A DNA stretch of 64,000 nt from Corynebacterium freneyi (GCF_030408835.1 NZ_CP047357.1:2790001-2854000); one strand, 5' to 3'. Positions 24,415 through 39,193 are shown, numbered from the stretch's first letter. Numbers and translations are program-made. The notes: generated from the letters alone by a model not told the origin.

Positions 24415-27113
24415 GCGCATCCTTTTCGACCATGCGGCGGGTTTCCGTCCGAAGCCTCGCCGCCCACAAGATCCGCTTCGCCCTGACCATCCTGTCCGTG
24501 GTGCTGGGCACCGCGTTCATCTCCGGCGCATTCGTGTTCACCGCATCGCTGAACAAGGCGTTCGACGGCGTGCTGGCCACCGCCTACGACGGAATGGACG
24601 TCGTCGTCGAATCCCCGTCCGGCACGCCCGGCATGGACCGCGACACCGTCGACGCCATCGAGGCCGTCGACGGCGTCGGCGCACTCAACGTCAGCGCGCG
24701 GGCGGCCAGCGTCATCATGACCGGTTCCGACGGCAAGCCCATCCAGACCGGCGGCGCCCCCGCCCAGGGCCTGCCGTACTACGACGACGCCGAGGCCGTC
24801 GGCCCCTCCACCACGTTCACCGAAGGCAACCCGCCGCGGGGCCCCGACGAAGTCGCGGTCAACGACACCGCCGCCGAACGCGGCAACGTCGGCGTCGGCG
24901 ACACCGTCACCGTGGTCACCGGCTCCGACCGGGCCGACGTCACCATCTCCGGCGTGTACCAGCTCGACGGCGACGTCGCGGGCTGGTTGGGCGTCCTGTT
25001 CCCCGTGGACACGTGGATGAATCTCTACACCGACGGCGAACACGTCGATCAGGTGGTGCTCGCCGCCGCCGACGGCGTGGATCCCGGACAGCTGCGCGAC
25101 CGCATCGCCGCCGAGTTCCCCGACCTGGAGGTCGACACCGGCGCCGCGCTCGCCGAACGCGACTCCGAGCAGATTTCGCAGGCGCTCGGGTTCGTCAACT
25201 ACTTCCTCGTCGCCTTCGGCCTCATCGGTCTGCTGGTGGGCACGTTCATCATCTCCAACACGTTCTCCATGCTGGTGGCGCAGCGGACCAAGGAGTTCGC
25301 GCTGCTGCGCGCCCTCGGCGCGTCCCGCGGGCAACTCACCGGTTCGATCGTGATGGAGGCGATCGTCGTCGGCCTCATCGGCTCGCTGCTCGGCGTCGCC
25401 GCCGGCTTCGGCCTGTCGCAGTTGTTGTACGCGGCCATGGGCGCCTTCGGGTTCGACATGCCCGGCAACGGGCTGACCGCCACGCCGGCGGCCGTCGTGG
25501 TGCCGCTCGTCGCCGGGTTGCTCATCACCGTCCTCGCCGCGTGGGCCCCGGCCGCCCGCGCCGGCGCCGTCCCGCCGGTGGAGGCCATGCGCTCCGGCGA
25601 CCAGGGCTCCGACCCGAAGCTGCGGGTCCGCACGATCGCCGGCGCGGTGCTGGCGTTGCTGGCCGTCGGCTTCATCGTCTGGGCGCTGCAGTGGACCGAC
25701 GGCGACACCGGTCCCCGCGCCCGCCTCGTCGGCTATGGTGCGGTCGCCTCGATCGCCGCGATGTGGCTGGCCGGCCCCGCGCTGTCGATTCCGTTGGTGG
25801 GCTCTCTCGGCGGCGTCATCGGTGCGCCGTTCGGGGCCGTCGGAAAGCTGGCGTCGACCAACTCGCGCCGCAACCCGCGGCGCACGGCGGCCACCGCGTT
25901 CGCCCTCACGCTCGGCCTGGCGCTCGTCGCGTGCGTCGGCATGCTCGGCTCGACGATGAAGGGTGCCATCGACGACTTCATGGACGAGAACTTCGCCGCC
26001 GACTACGTGCTCAGCCCGCCGATGATGGCCCACGTGGCCATGCCCGACGGCGTGCGAGGTGCGGTCGCCGACGTCGACGGCGTCACCGACACCGCCACCG
26101 TCTACCTCGGCGCGGTGCAGGTCATCGACGCCGACGACCCGGGGGAGATGGCGCAAGCGCAGGCCACGATCGCCGACGGCGGGGGCGCGACCGGCCCAGG
26201 AGGCGCGGGCGGCCCCGGCGGCGGCTCCTTCCTCGACGGCGATTACGGCCGGTGGTATTCGGCGGACACCATCGCAGGTTCGCTCGACTTGGCCGCGCCC
26301 GATGCCGGTGCGGTGATCTCCGAGTCGGTCGCCGAAGAGCGCGGCTGGGAGCTCGGCCACCCGGTCGGAGTGGTCTCCCCGATGGGCATCATCGACACCG
26401 AGGTCACCGGCATCCACTCCGACATCGACGGCGAGGGCGGCATCACCCTGTCGCCGTCGATCCTCGACCGGGCGGGGGCATCGCGCGCCATGCTCACCCC
26501 GATGCAGATCTACGTCGGGGTCGAGGGCGGATCCGCCGATGCGCGAGCCGCGGCGCTCGACGACGGAGCCGATGCGTCCGAACGCGACGACTACATCGAC
26601 GCCGACCGGGTCGAGTCGTTGCGCGGCCCCCTCGAGGAAGCCGTGGCCCCGTATCTCATCGTACAGGTGCAGGATCGGGAGGAGTTCGGCGGCGTCGCCG
26701 CAGCCTCCGTCGATGCCCTCCTCGGCATCGTGTACGCGCTGCTCGGGTTGGCGGTCGTGATTTCGATCCTCGGCATCATCAACACCCTGGCCCTGTCGAT
26801 CATCGAGCGGCGCCAGGAGATCGGCATGCTCCGCGCCGTCGGCATGCAGCGCTCCGACATTCGTCGCATGGTTCGCCTGGAGTCGATGCAGATTTCCATC
26901 TTCGGCGCGGTGGTCGGCGCGTTGCTGGGCCTTGGCCTCGGGTGGGCGTTGCTGACCGTGCTTTCCGACGAGGGACTCGGCACGATCGTCGTGCCCTGGG
27001 GGTTGCTGGCGACGGTGCTCGTCGGCGCCGCGATCGTCGGCGTCCTCGCTGCGGTCTGGCCAGCGCGGAAGGCGGCCAAAACTCCGCCGCTCGCCGCCAT
27101 CGCCGACGAATAG
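24411..27113 (+). CDS. FtsX-like ABC transporter permease (MacB type)
   Basis: 900-aa permease. The N-terminal transmembrane segment (IRFALTILSVVLGTAFISGAF) is followed by an extracytoplasmic MacB-PCD region, a first FtsX domain around 265-390 (LIGLLVGTFIISNTFSMLVA), a central hydrophobic pair, a second extracytoplasmic region with a Gly-rich insertion (GPGGAGGPGGGSF) and a C-terminal FtsX domain (VVISILGIINTLALSIIERR). The start is GTG 24411 within the ATPase stop. Substrate is unknown: antimicrobial peptide or lipid export are family possibilities. A strong terminator follows. Confidence 0.93.
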   Translation: MSASFSTMRRVSVRSLAAHKIRFALTILSVVLGTAFISGAFVFTASLNKAFDGVLATAYDGMDVVVESPSGTPGMDRDTVDAIEAVDGVGALNVSARAASVIMTGSDGKPIQTGGAPAQGLPYYDDAEAVGPSTTFTEGNPPRGPDEVAVNDTAAERGNVGVGDTVTVVTGSDRADVTISGVYQLDGDVAGWLGVLFPVDTWMNLYTDGEHVDQVVLAAADGVDPGQLRDRIAAEFPDLEVDTGAALAERDSEQISQALGFVNYFLVAFGLIGLLVGTFIISNTFSMLVAQRTKEFALLRALGASRGQLTGSIVMEAIVVGLIGSLLGVAAGFGLSQLLYAAMGAFGFDMPGNGLTATPAAVVVPLVAGLLITVLAAWAPAARAGAVPPVEAMRSGDQGSDPKLRVRTIAGAVLALLAVGFIVWALQWTDGDTGPRARLVGYGAVASIAAMWLAGPALSIPLVGSLGGVIGAPFGAVGKLASTNSRRNPRRTAATAFALTLGLALVACVGMLGSTMKGAIDDFMDENFAADYVLSPPMMAHVAMPDGVRGAVADVDGVTDTATVYLGAVQVIDADDPGEMAQAQATIADGGGATGPGGAGGPGGGSFLDGDYGRWYSADTIAGSLDLAAPDAGAVISESVAEERGWELGHPVGVVSPMGIIDTEVTGIHSDIDGEGGITLSPSILDRAGASRAMLTPMQIYVGVEGGSADARAAALDDGADASERDDYIDADRVESLRGPLEEAVAPYLIVQVQDREEFGGVAAASVDALLGIVYALLGLAVVISILGIINTLALSIIERRQEIGMLRAVGMQRSDIRRMVRLESMQISIFGAVVGALLGLGLGWALLTVLSDEGLGTIVVPWGLLATVLVGAAIVGVLAAVWPARKAAKTPPLAAIADE

Positions 27114-27141
27114 GCGCGACGCACGTACCCACGAAACGACG

Positions 27142-27176
27142 ATCCGCCCCGGCTCTGGTGAGCCGGGGCGGATTCT
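27142..27176 (+). terminator. Terminator of the ABC transporter operon
   Basis: ATCCGCCCCGGCT (27142-27154) pairs perfectly with AGCCGGGGCGGAT (27161-27173), followed by TCTT. Confidence 0.85.
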
Positions 27177-27211
27177 TGGCGGATGCGACGAAAGCTAGGC
27201 GGATGCGGCCC

Positions 27212-27667
27212 TTAGGCGGAAGGTGCGGGATTCGTCGCGGCCTTGGTTTCGTCGAGTTCGACGCGGCGAATGCGCTTGCCCAGGATCATGAAGAACATGA
27301 TGAATGCGATGGTGAGCAGAATGTGGCCCAGGCCGGCCATGCCGGACCACATGGCGCCCCACGCGTCACCGTTGCCGGTGGTGTGCACGATGCCGTTGGC
27401 GAGCATGAAGCCAATGGTCCACACGAGGGCGATGTTATGGACGATGAACCAGGCGTTGAACGACTTGTGCGCGCTGAGACGGAACAGCTTCTCCAACGCG
27501 AGGGCGATGAGGAAGAAGAACGTGCCCAACACGAGCAGGTGCGTGTGCAGGGTGTTCAGCTGAGAGGTTTCGACGGCATCGAAGACGCGGGTCCACTCGC
27601 GGTAGAAGACTCCGGCGAAGAGTCCGAATCCGAGGTACGTGGCGGCGGCGATGTAAAGCTTTCTCAT
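27212..27667 (-). CDS. DUF2871-like integral membrane protein
   Basis: 151-aa protein with four hydrophobic segments: LYIAAATYLGFGLFAGVFY, THLLVLGTFFFLIALALE, FIVHNIALVWTIGFMLANGI and GHILLTIAFIMFFMILG. The LHTHLLVLG motif places His residues at the membrane face, as in DUF2871 proteins. Function unknown. The ATG at 27667 has GGGAGG immediately upstream (short spacing). It lies just downstream of the rRNA operon on the same strand. Confidence 0.8.
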   Translation of the reverse strand: MRKLYIAAATYLGFGLFAGVFYREWTRVFDAVETSQLNTLHTHLLVLGTFFFLIALALEKLFRLSAHKSFNAWFIVHNIALVWTIGFMLANGIVHTTGNGDAWGAMWSGMAGLGHILLTIAFIMFFMILGKRIRRVELDETKAATNPAPSA

Positions 27668-27870
27668 ACCTCCCACCCTATTCGCGCCGACCGAAAACGT
27701 CGATCTACCTGCGGTTATCACCCCGATGACGGGTCAATCAATAGTTGGGGACGCCGGGCCCTCAAACGAACAGCGCCTCAAAACAAGCCCCAGAAATGCG
27801 TGAAGCGTGGTCCCCGCCAACCCCCACAAAAGGGAATCAGCGGAAACCACGCTCCACACAAACAAGTTAT

Positions 27871-27990
27871 TGGCCGGCAGTGACCTACTCTCCCACACCC
27901 TCCCAGGTGCAGTACCATCGGCGCAGGTGGGCTTAGCTTCCGGGTTCGGAATGGGACCGGGCGTGACCCCACCGCTATAACCACCGACAC
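27871..27990 (-). rRNA. rrf: 5S ribosomal RNA
   Basis: The minus strand begins GTGTCGGTGGTTATAGCGG and ends with GTAGGTCACTGCCGGCC, the conserved 5S ends. Length is about 120 nt. Last gene of the rRNA operon. Confidence 0.95.
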
Positions 27991-28066
27991 GATCTACGGG
28001 AACACACCAACCACACACACCAACCACCACAGGTGGCCAGCGGGGTCGGGGGTGCTGTCCCAGACG

Positions 28067-28083
28067 CTGGATAGTGGACGCGA
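28067..28083 (-). other. 3' strand of the 23S processing stem
   Basis: In the pre-rRNA this segment pairs perfectly over 17 nt with 31289-31305, on the other side of 23S. Such stems are substrates for RNase III-type processing. Confidence 0.75.
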
Positions 28084-28139
28084 ACCAAAACCTTGGTCCT
28101 TCTCGTTACTCGTAGAAAATGTCAACCGCACACCCCACA

Positions 28140-33117
<4,978 letters not shown>

Positions 33118-33551
33118 CAAAAGCTATTTCAGTGAAAAGCTCAAAACCGGCAAAACAAACGACAAACCAACCACACGGGCTGGCCTGGCATTCATATCCG
33201 AAAAAACAAGTGCACCCACCCCGACAGGGTGAAGGAGCAGGCACACAAAAACAGGTTGAAAAGAAAGAGCAACCAGAAACTCCTGGCACTCACCAAATCA
33301 ACACAAAATAAAGTACATCGGCACACTATCGAGTTCTCAAAAAACACACGCACACCCACAACAACCAGGCACACCCAGCGCCGCAAGCAGCAAGAGAAGA
33401 ACTTACCACACCCGGAATCTGCCGCGCAAACGGCTCGAACCGGAATGTTTCTCGCTCTTCCCCCAGCCAGTGACCCGATCACCTTGCGGTGTCGGTCTCG
33501 CTGACCACCAGAACATTACACACGCCGCGCCGAACAAAGCAAAACGCCAGG
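33118..33551. other. rRNA operon leader and promoter region
   Basis: No protein gene. On the minus strand it holds the predicted promoter (33400-33429) and a 280-nt AT-richer leader with the GAGAACTCGATAGTG element (about 33322-33336), similar to the one in the spacer and probably part of antitermination or processing. Confidence 0.6.
33400..33429 (-). promoter_or_regulatory. Predicted rRNA operon promoter
   Basis: On the minus strand TTGCGC (33429-33424), an 18-bp spacer, then TAAGTT (33405-33400), about 285 bp upstream of mature 16S. Confidence 0.5.
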
Positions 33552-34802
33552 TCACAACGCAGATCGGCGCTCACGACCCACACCCAACGAACGCCCCGCA
33601 CCCACCGCGGAGGCCCCGAGCACCAATCCCGACAGCACGAACACCACGGCGACGCCGGCGCTCGCGGCGAGCGCACCCGCACCCGCCGGCAACACCACCT
33701 GCGTCAGACGGTTGCCCATGAGTCGCACCGACAGTGCCATCGCCTTATCGGTGGCGGGAACCAACGACGACACCCACGTCATGGTCATGGGCATGACGAA
33801 GCCCCACGCGAAACCGCACACTCCCGTCGCCACCGCCAGCAGCCACGCCTGACCGAGCCACGGCGTCACCACGAGCGGCACCGCCCCGGCGGCGATCGTC
33901 GCCACGAGCACCCGATCCCGGTCGACCCGCGCCAGCGCCCACGGCATCAACGCCCGCGACACCACGGCCATGCCCGACCTCGCGGCGAGGATCATGGTCA
34001 CCTCGCCGACGGACAATCCCATTTCCTGGCCGAGCACCGGCATGTAGGCGGTGAGCAAGTCGATGGCGACGATGACGGCAATCGAGGCGGTCATCGCCGC
34101 CGGCATTCCGGGCAACCGGAGCATCTGCGACACCGGAACATGGGCGGGCGCCCCTTCCGCCGGCTGCTCCACCCCGGGGACGAGCCGTCGGAAAGCAGAC
34201 GCCACCGGCCAGCCCGCGACCAGCGCCACGGCACCCAACCCGGTCAACGCGAGCAACGCCGGGGTCGTGTCCACTCCCCCGTCGCTCTGGCCACCGGCGG
34301 CGATCCACCCCGAAAACGCGATGCCGAGCAGCTGCCCCACCGAAATGCCCAACGTGAAGTAGGCGAACAGGGAATCCAGGCCCGTCGTCGTGCCGCGCAA
34401 CCGCGACACCATGCCCTGCGCCGCGATGAGCGTGGTCATGTGCGCGAACCCCAGCGCCACGTACCCCGCCAACAACACGGCCAAGCCCCCGGACCAGGCC
34501 ATCACCGCCGTGGCGACGACGGTGGCGACGAGCCCGGCGCGCATCACCGCCGGGGCGTGGCCATCGTCGACCAACCTCCCCGCACGCAGCGCGATGAGCA
34601 GCGGCACCAGCGAAAACGCCGCGGTGAACACGCCGACGGTCGCCGCGTCGCCGCCGAAGTTCAGCACACGGTAACTCAGCAACACGCGGCCGCCGTTGAA
34701 CACGGACTGCCCGACGACGGTCACCGCCACGAGCATCGCGAACCACCGTTTCACCCGGCCCGCCACCTTCCCGCGCTCGACTCCCGCACCGGCCGTGGTC
34801 AA
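33552..34802 (-). CDS. Major facilitator superfamily transporter
   Basis: 416-aa membrane protein with about 12 hydrophobic segments. The loop after the second helix has RAGRLVDDGHAPAVMRAG, a variant of the MFS motif A, and the second half repeats the pattern (RALMPWALARVDRDRVL). Probably a drug or metabolite exporter; substrate unknown. The start is TTG 34802 with AGGGG 7 nt upstream; GTG at residue 13 is an alternative. It is transcribed toward the rRNA promoter, about 120 bp away. Confidence 0.85.
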   Translation of the reverse strand: MTTAGAGVERGKVAGRVKRWFAMLVAVTVVGQSVFNGGRVLLSYRVLNFGGDAATVGVFTAAFSLVPLLIALRAGRLVDDGHAPAVMRAGLVATVVATAVMAWSGGLAVLLAGYVALGFAHMTTLIAAQGMVSRLRGTTTGLDSLFAYFTLGISVGQLLGIAFSGWIAAGGQSDGGVDTTPALLALTGLGAVALVAGWPVASAFRRLVPGVEQPAEGAPAHVPVSQMLRLPGMPAAMTASIAVIVAIDLLTAYMPVLGQEMGLSVGEVTMILAARSGMAVVSRALMPWALARVDRDRVLVATIAAGAVPLVVTPWLGQAWLLAVATGVCGFAWGFVMPMTMTWVSSLVPATDKAMALSVRLMGNRLTQVVLPAGAGALAASAGVAVVFVLSGLVLGASAVGAGRSLGVGRERRSAL

Positions 34803-34904
34803 CGGTACCCCTGGCGCGATTCGGACACCGCCCGGCGAAATTCATGCATCCTGGGACGTGACGGAATCTGACTTTCTTTAGCAATGAACGGATTGAAGGA
34901 GCCC

Positions 34905-36413
34905 ATGCTTGAACGCACATTGGTGTACGTCGACACGTCTTACCTGCTCGCCAGTTTTTACAACTCGTGGGAGACCGGGGCCCGCGGGCAATTGGAAATC
35001 GATCTCAGAGAGGTGGTGCATGTTCTCGACCGAATGATCACCCAGCAGCTGGGGCAGCCGGTGCAGCGGCAGCTCTGGTACGACGGCATCCCGGAGTCGG
35101 GGCCGCACCGTTATCAACGTTCCCTGCGCACGATCGACGGCGTGCAGTTGCGGGCCGGCCAGCTGATCGAATGGGGCGATCGCCGCACGCAGAAGGCCGT
35201 CGACACCCGGCTGGTGGCGGACATGGTGCTGGCGGGCGTGCGCGGCCAGGCGTCCGACATCGTCCTGGTGTCGGGTGACGCCGACATGTTGCCGGGTGTG
35301 ACGGAGGCGTCGAATTCAGGCGTGCGCGTCCATCTTTACGGCTTCGGCTGGGATTCGATGTCGTCGGCGCTGCGCCATGCGTGCGATTCGACGACGATCC
35401 TCGATCCGCGCGAGGATTTCGCCGAATCCATGCAGCTCAACGTGCTGGAGGGCCCGTTGCCGCCGATCGTGCGCGACAAGCCGCTCGGCGATTGCGAACC
35501 CCCGGAGGAGCAGGGCGCCACGGAGGTTCCGGACACCCGGGTCACGCCTCCGGGGACCGCGCGTGACGACGAGTCGTCGGCCGGTGATTCGGCGGCGGAG
35601 GACCCGGAGTCGACGGGCGCCACACCGACCGCGAAGGCCGCCGCGCCCAAGGTGGCGGCGGCCGAAGCGGCGGCGAAGGCCGGCGCCCGGGAGATCCCCG
35701 CGCAGGCCGAGCATGCGGCGGCGGAACGCGCGGGCGTGGGCGGTTCTTCGCCGGCGCCCCGCGACCCGGTGGAGGCGATGGCCGCGGTGGCCGCCGCTGC
35801 CGCCGCGGCGAAGGCCGGGGAAAAGTCCTCGGAAGGCGCCGATGGTTCTGCCGCACCGGAGGCCGAAGCGGTGGCCGGCAAGTCGGCGACCGACGGCGGC
35901 GACTCCGCGCACGGCGATACGGCCGACGCCACGACGACGACCACTGACGCCGCTTCCGACGATGACGCCGGTCAGGACGGTGCGGCGGGCGTCGCCAAGC
36001 AACCGGAGGCGAACGAGGCCAAGGCCGAGACGCCCCCGAAGCCCAGCAGCCCCCGCCCCAACCCGTCGATGATGGCGCCGCGCCGCAAGCTGCGATCCCG
36101 CTACGTGCCGCTGCCCAACGAAGTGTGGGCGTCGGCGGGCTTCCAGTCCCCGTTCGACGTCGGCCAGCAGTACGCCCTGTGGTGGTACGAATCCGCCGCC
36201 ACCGACGCCCAGCGCGACGAGGCGCACCTGCTGTCCGGCGGCGGCCTGCCCCCGGAAATCGACCGCCCCCTGCTGCAGTTCGCGTGCGAAACCCTGCACG
36301 AATACACCCTCACCGACGCCCAGCGCGTCAACCTGCGCGACGGCTTCCACGCCGGCATCCGCGGCGTGCTGCTCAACCGCCGGAACAACCCCTCCGGAGA
36401 CAAGAAGAGCTGA
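34905..36413 (+). CDS. NYN-domain (PIN-like ribonuclease fold) protein with Ala/Pro-rich linker
   Basis: 502 aa. Residues 1-160 form a NYN/LabA-type domain with the acidic residues expected of a metal-dependent nuclease: VYVDTSYLL (first Asp), DTRLVADMVLAG and VLVSGDADMLPGV. Residues 175-385 are a low-complexity linker of Ala, Glu, Pro, Asp and Thr. The C-terminal 110 residues are a distinct folded region (RYVPLPNEVWASAGFQSPFD and onward) that I do not recognise. AAGGAG precedes ATG 34905 with short spacing; ATG 34884 is an alternative without a ribosome site. An RNA-processing role is inferred from the fold only. Confidence 0.8.
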   Translation: MLERTLVYVDTSYLLASFYNSWETGARGQLEIDLREVVHVLDRMITQQLGQPVQRQLWYDGIPESGPHRYQRSLRTIDGVQLRAGQLIEWGDRRTQKAVDTRLVADMVLAGVRGQASDIVLVSGDADMLPGVTEASNSGVRVHLYGFGWDSMSSALRHACDSTTILDPREDFAESMQLNVLEGPLPPIVRDKPLGDCEPPEEQGATEVPDTRVTPPGTARDDESSAGDSAAEDPESTGATPTAKAAAPKVAAAEAAAKAGAREIPAQAEHAAAERAGVGGSSPAPRDPVEAMAAVAAAAAAAKAGEKSSEGADGSAAPEAEAVAGKSATDGGDSAHGDTADATTTTTDAASDDDAGQDGAAGVAKQPEANEAKAETPPKPSSPRPNPSMMAPRRKLRSRYVPLPNEVWASAGFQSPFDVGQQYALWWYESAATDAQRDEAHLLSGGGLPPEIDRPLLQFACETLHEYTLTDAQRVNLRDGFHAGIRGVLLNRRNNPSGDKKS

Positions 36414-36438
36414 CCGGACAAGGCCCGATGGACACGGG

Positions 36439-36474
36439 AAAACCGCGGGGACCGATCGGTCCCCGCGGTTTTCG
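36439..36474. terminator. Perfect bidirectional terminator between the NYN gene and pspA
   Basis: A 36-bp perfect palindrome centred on GATC (arms GAAAACCGCGGGGACC and complement). The A-run on one side and T-run on the other suit termination from both directions. Confidence 0.9.
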
Positions 36475-36522
36475 CATGTCCGGAGCCACCGCAGGTCGGC
36501 GCCGGATCACACCGACCCCCGA

Positions 36523-37470
36523 TCAGGCTCGGGGCGAACCCTCGCCCGCGGCGGGATCGTCGAACGTCACGTCGGCGTCGTCGACCTCGGTCGGGGCATC
36601 GAAATCATCGGTCGAGAAGGGGTTGCCGGTCGGCACGCCGTCGGCCGGGGCGGACGCGGCGTCCACACCATCGGCGGCACCGTCGGCACCATCGGCGCCG
36701 GCCTCGAGCTCGCCCGCGGTGCCCGCGTCCAGCTGCCCGGCGCCCGACTCCTGCGCCATCTGCGCGCGGATCTCCGCCAGACGGGCGTCGGCGCGCGCGT
36801 CGGCACCGGAGGCCTCGATCTCGGCCATGCGGGCGGTGTGGGAATTCTGCGCCAGCTCCTGGGCGCCGAGCGCATTGGCGTAGCGGGACTCGATCTTCTC
36901 GCGGACGCCGTCGAGCGTGGGCACGTTCGGGTCGTTGGCGATGCCCTCCATGCCCTCGAGCGTGCGCGAGGTCGTCTCCTGCAGCTTCGCCTGGTCCGCC
37001 TGCGACTCCAGCTCGCGGATCTCGGTCTTCAGCTGTTCGTAGCGCATCTGCGACTGCTTGGCCTGCTGCTGCGCCTCCTCGGCGGCGCGGACGGCCTGCA
37101 CGTGCATCGTCGAGGTCTGCTCGATCTCGCTTTCCACGCTGACCAGCTGGGACGCGAAGATCTCGGCCGTGTTCTCCAGCTCCTGGGCCTTCGCCGCATC
37201 GCCGGCGGCGCGGGCGTTGTCCGCCTGCTGCACGGCCGCGCGCGCATTGTTGGTGAGCTTGTCGCGCTCCTTCTGCAACCGCGACAGGGTCATCTCCAGC
37301 TGGTTGCGGTTGCCGATCACCGACGCCGCCTGCTGCTGGATCTGGCGGTGCTGCTCCCGCGCGGCCTCCGCCGCCTGGTGGATCTGCACCTTCGGGTCTG
37401 CGTTGTCCTCGATCTTCTTGTCGAAGGAGGACATCATGTACTTCCAGCCCTTGCTGAACGGATTCGCCAT
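36523..37470 (-). CDS. pspA: PspA/IM30 family protein
   Basis: 315-aa membrane-stress protein of the ESCRT-III-like PspA family. Residues 1-215 are the conserved coiled-coil region (MANPFSKGWKYMMSSFDKKI, then DPKVQIHQAAEAAREQH). Residues 225-315 are an actinobacterial Ala/Gly/Asp-rich tail. The protein normally assembles on the inner membrane face under envelope stress. The ATG at 37470 follows GAGGAGACTCGCGAC. No pspBC partners are nearby. Confidence 0.9.
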   Translation of the reverse strand: MANPFSKGWKYMMSSFDKKIEDNADPKVQIHQAAEAAREQHRQIQQQAASVIGNRNQLEMTLSRLQKERDKLTNNARAAVQQADNARAAGDAAKAQELENTAEIFASQLVSVESEIEQTSTMHVQAVRAAEEAQQQAKQSQMRYEQLKTEIRELESQADQAKLQETTSRTLEGMEGIANDPNVPTLDGVREKIESRYANALGAQELAQNSHTARMAEIEASGADARADARLAEIRAQMAQESGAGQLDAGTAGELEAGADGADGAADGVDAASAPADGVPTGNPFSTDDFDAPTEVDDADVTFDDPAAGEGSPRA

Positions 37471-37643
37471 GTCGCGAGTCTCCTCTCGGTGTCGTCCCCT
37501 TCGGATCCTACGTAAAACCCGCCGGACTCCGCCGGGTGCACTCCATTAACCCTGGGCTTCGGCGACGGGCTGCGGCGACGGCTGCCGCGACGACGCTCGC
37601 CTTCGGGCGAAGCCCGCGAACGCGCCGGGTAATGTCTTCGATC

Positions 37644-38723
37644 ATGTTCAACCCCAGGTTCCGGGGCCGGCGCATCATCGCCGCCTCCGCCTGCGCGGCC
37701 CTTTTCGCGGTCGCCGCGCCCGTCGCCGTTCCGACGACGCCCCTCTTCGATGCCCCGGTGGCCGCTGCCGTCGGCGACGACAAGTCCGACCCCACGATCC
37801 CCGAGCCGACGACGGACGTCGGCAAGGAAATTCGCGCCCGCATGGACGAAGCCACCGAGACCGTCACCGACGGCGGCGGAACTATCGGCATGGCGTTCCT
37901 GGACCGCGAAACCGGCGAGGTCGTCTGCAACGAGCAGTGCCTGGACCCCTTCGCGCTGGCCAGCCTGTCGAAGGTCTTCATCGCCGAGGTCGTGGGCTAC
38001 ACCAACTACGAGCGCCCCGCCCGCGGCAAGATCGAGGCCGGCACGGGCGACATGCCGGTCGAGGGCAACGCCGACGCGATGCTTCGCGACGACATGATCC
38101 GCTACTCCGACAACGAGGCCACCAATGCGCTGTGGGGCCGCTACGGCGGCACGAAGATCATCGACAGCGTCACCGAACGCTACGGCCTGTCCGACTCGAC
38201 GATCCCCAATTCCGACTGGGGATCGACGATGTCGTCGGCGGCGGACATGGTGACCTTCTTCGACGGCCTGCTCTCCGGCGAGGGCGGCCTGTCCGAGGTC
38301 GAAACCCGGTACCTGGTGCAGCTGATGTACTCACTGCCCCGGTACTCCTACGGCAACTCGGACCAGAACATCGGCCTGCGCGCGGCGCTGCCGGACGAGT
38401 TCGTGGGCGTCAAGGGCGGCTGGGTCGACCCGAAGATCCGCACGTCGGCGGGCTTCTTCGGCGAGGACGACCGCTACGTCATGGCGGTGTTGTCCCGCCA
38501 CGTGTCGCCGGATGATTTCACCGCGGCGATCGCGCACGTGTTCCCCGAGGGCGGCACGGCCATCGAGGAACGCGGCGACGAGGCCATCGAACAGGCCGCG
38601 GCACCCGGCACGGCGACGGCAGCGGCGGCCGACCGCGGCTCGACGGCCCCGTGGGTCCTCGGCTTGCTCGTCGCGACCGCCGCGGGCTTCGGCCTCGGTT
38701 GGTGGACGCGCCGCGGCGCCTGA
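37644..38723 (+). CDS. Exported beta-lactamase-fold serine hydrolase with C-terminal anchor
   Basis: 359 aa. An N-terminal signal peptide (RRIIAASACAALFAVAAPVA) is followed by a class A beta-lactamase/penicillin-binding fold: S-x-x-K is SLSK (107-110), SDN is at 155-157, and the third box is KGG at 257-259 rather than KTG. The C-terminus has a transmembrane segment (WVLGLLVATAAGFGLGWW) and basic tail, so it is probably membrane-anchored outside. I favour ATG 37644 because TAATGT at 37630-37635 would give a leaderless message; ATG 37632 is the alternative. It may be a cell-wall hydrolase or lipoprotein-like PBP rather than a resistance enzyme. Confidence 0.82.
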   Translation: MFNPRFRGRRIIAASACAALFAVAAPVAVPTTPLFDAPVAAAVGDDKSDPTIPEPTTDVGKEIRARMDEATETVTDGGGTIGMAFLDRETGEVVCNEQCLDPFALASLSKVFIAEVVGYTNYERPARGKIEAGTGDMPVEGNADAMLRDDMIRYSDNEATNALWGRYGGTKIIDSVTERYGLSDSTIPNSDWGSTMSSAADMVTFFDGLLSGEGGLSEVETRYLVQLMYSLPRYSYGNSDQNIGLRAALPDEFVGVKGGWVDPKIRTSAGFFGEDDRYVMAVLSRHVSPDDFTAAIAHVFPEGGTAIEERGDEAIEQAAAPGTATAAAADRGSTAPWVLGLLVATAAGFGLGWWTRRGA

Positions 38724-38794
38724 CGGTTTCCCCGCCGGCACCCGCCGGCTCCAGCGACCGCCCGCGACCGCCCGCAGCCGACTGCGGCCCGTCG

Positions 38795-39193
38795 CTACTT
38801 CTGCTCGGCGTCGCCGCGCGCGGCCTCGTCGGCGGCCATCTGTTCCTCGATCTGGCGGCGCACGTCATCCATGTCCAGCTCGCGGGCCTGGCGCAGCAGG
38901 TCGTCGAGAGCCTGGGCGGGCAGCGCACCGGCCTGCTGGAACAGCAGGATGCCCTCGCGGAAGAGGAACAGGGTCGGGATCGACTGGATGCCCAGGGCGG
39001 CGGAGATCTCCTGGTTGGATTCGGTGTCGAGCTTCGCGAACACGGCGTCGTCGTGCTGCTCGGAGACCTTCTCGAAGATCGGGGCGAACTGGCGGCAGGG
39101 GCCGCACCACTCGGCCCAGGCGTCGACCAGGACGATGTCGTTGTCCTGGATCGTCTGGGCGAAGGTTTCGTTGGTGACGTCAATCGTTGCCAT
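38795..39193 (-). CDS. trxA: Thioredoxin
   Basis: 132-aa thioredoxin. Active site WCGPC at 29-33 and the cis-Pro loop in SIPTLFLF are intact. It has an extra charged C-terminal helix of about 25 residues (MDDVRRQIEEQMAADEAARG). The ATG at 39193 follows AAGGAG at about 10 nt. It donates electrons to reductases such as MsrA. No thioredoxin reductase is nearby. Confidence 0.93.
   Translation of the reverse strand: MATIDVTNETFAQTIQDNDIVLVDAWAEWCGPCRQFAPIFEKVSEQHDDAVFAKLDTESNQEISAALGIQSIPTLFLFREGILLFQQAGALPAQALDDLLRQARELDMDDVRRQIEEQMAADEAARGDAEQK

Noticed and set aside
24306..26417. 703-codon minus-strand frame opposite the ABC permease
   Set aside because: Gly/Asp/Arg-rich antisense of the permease, without family features.
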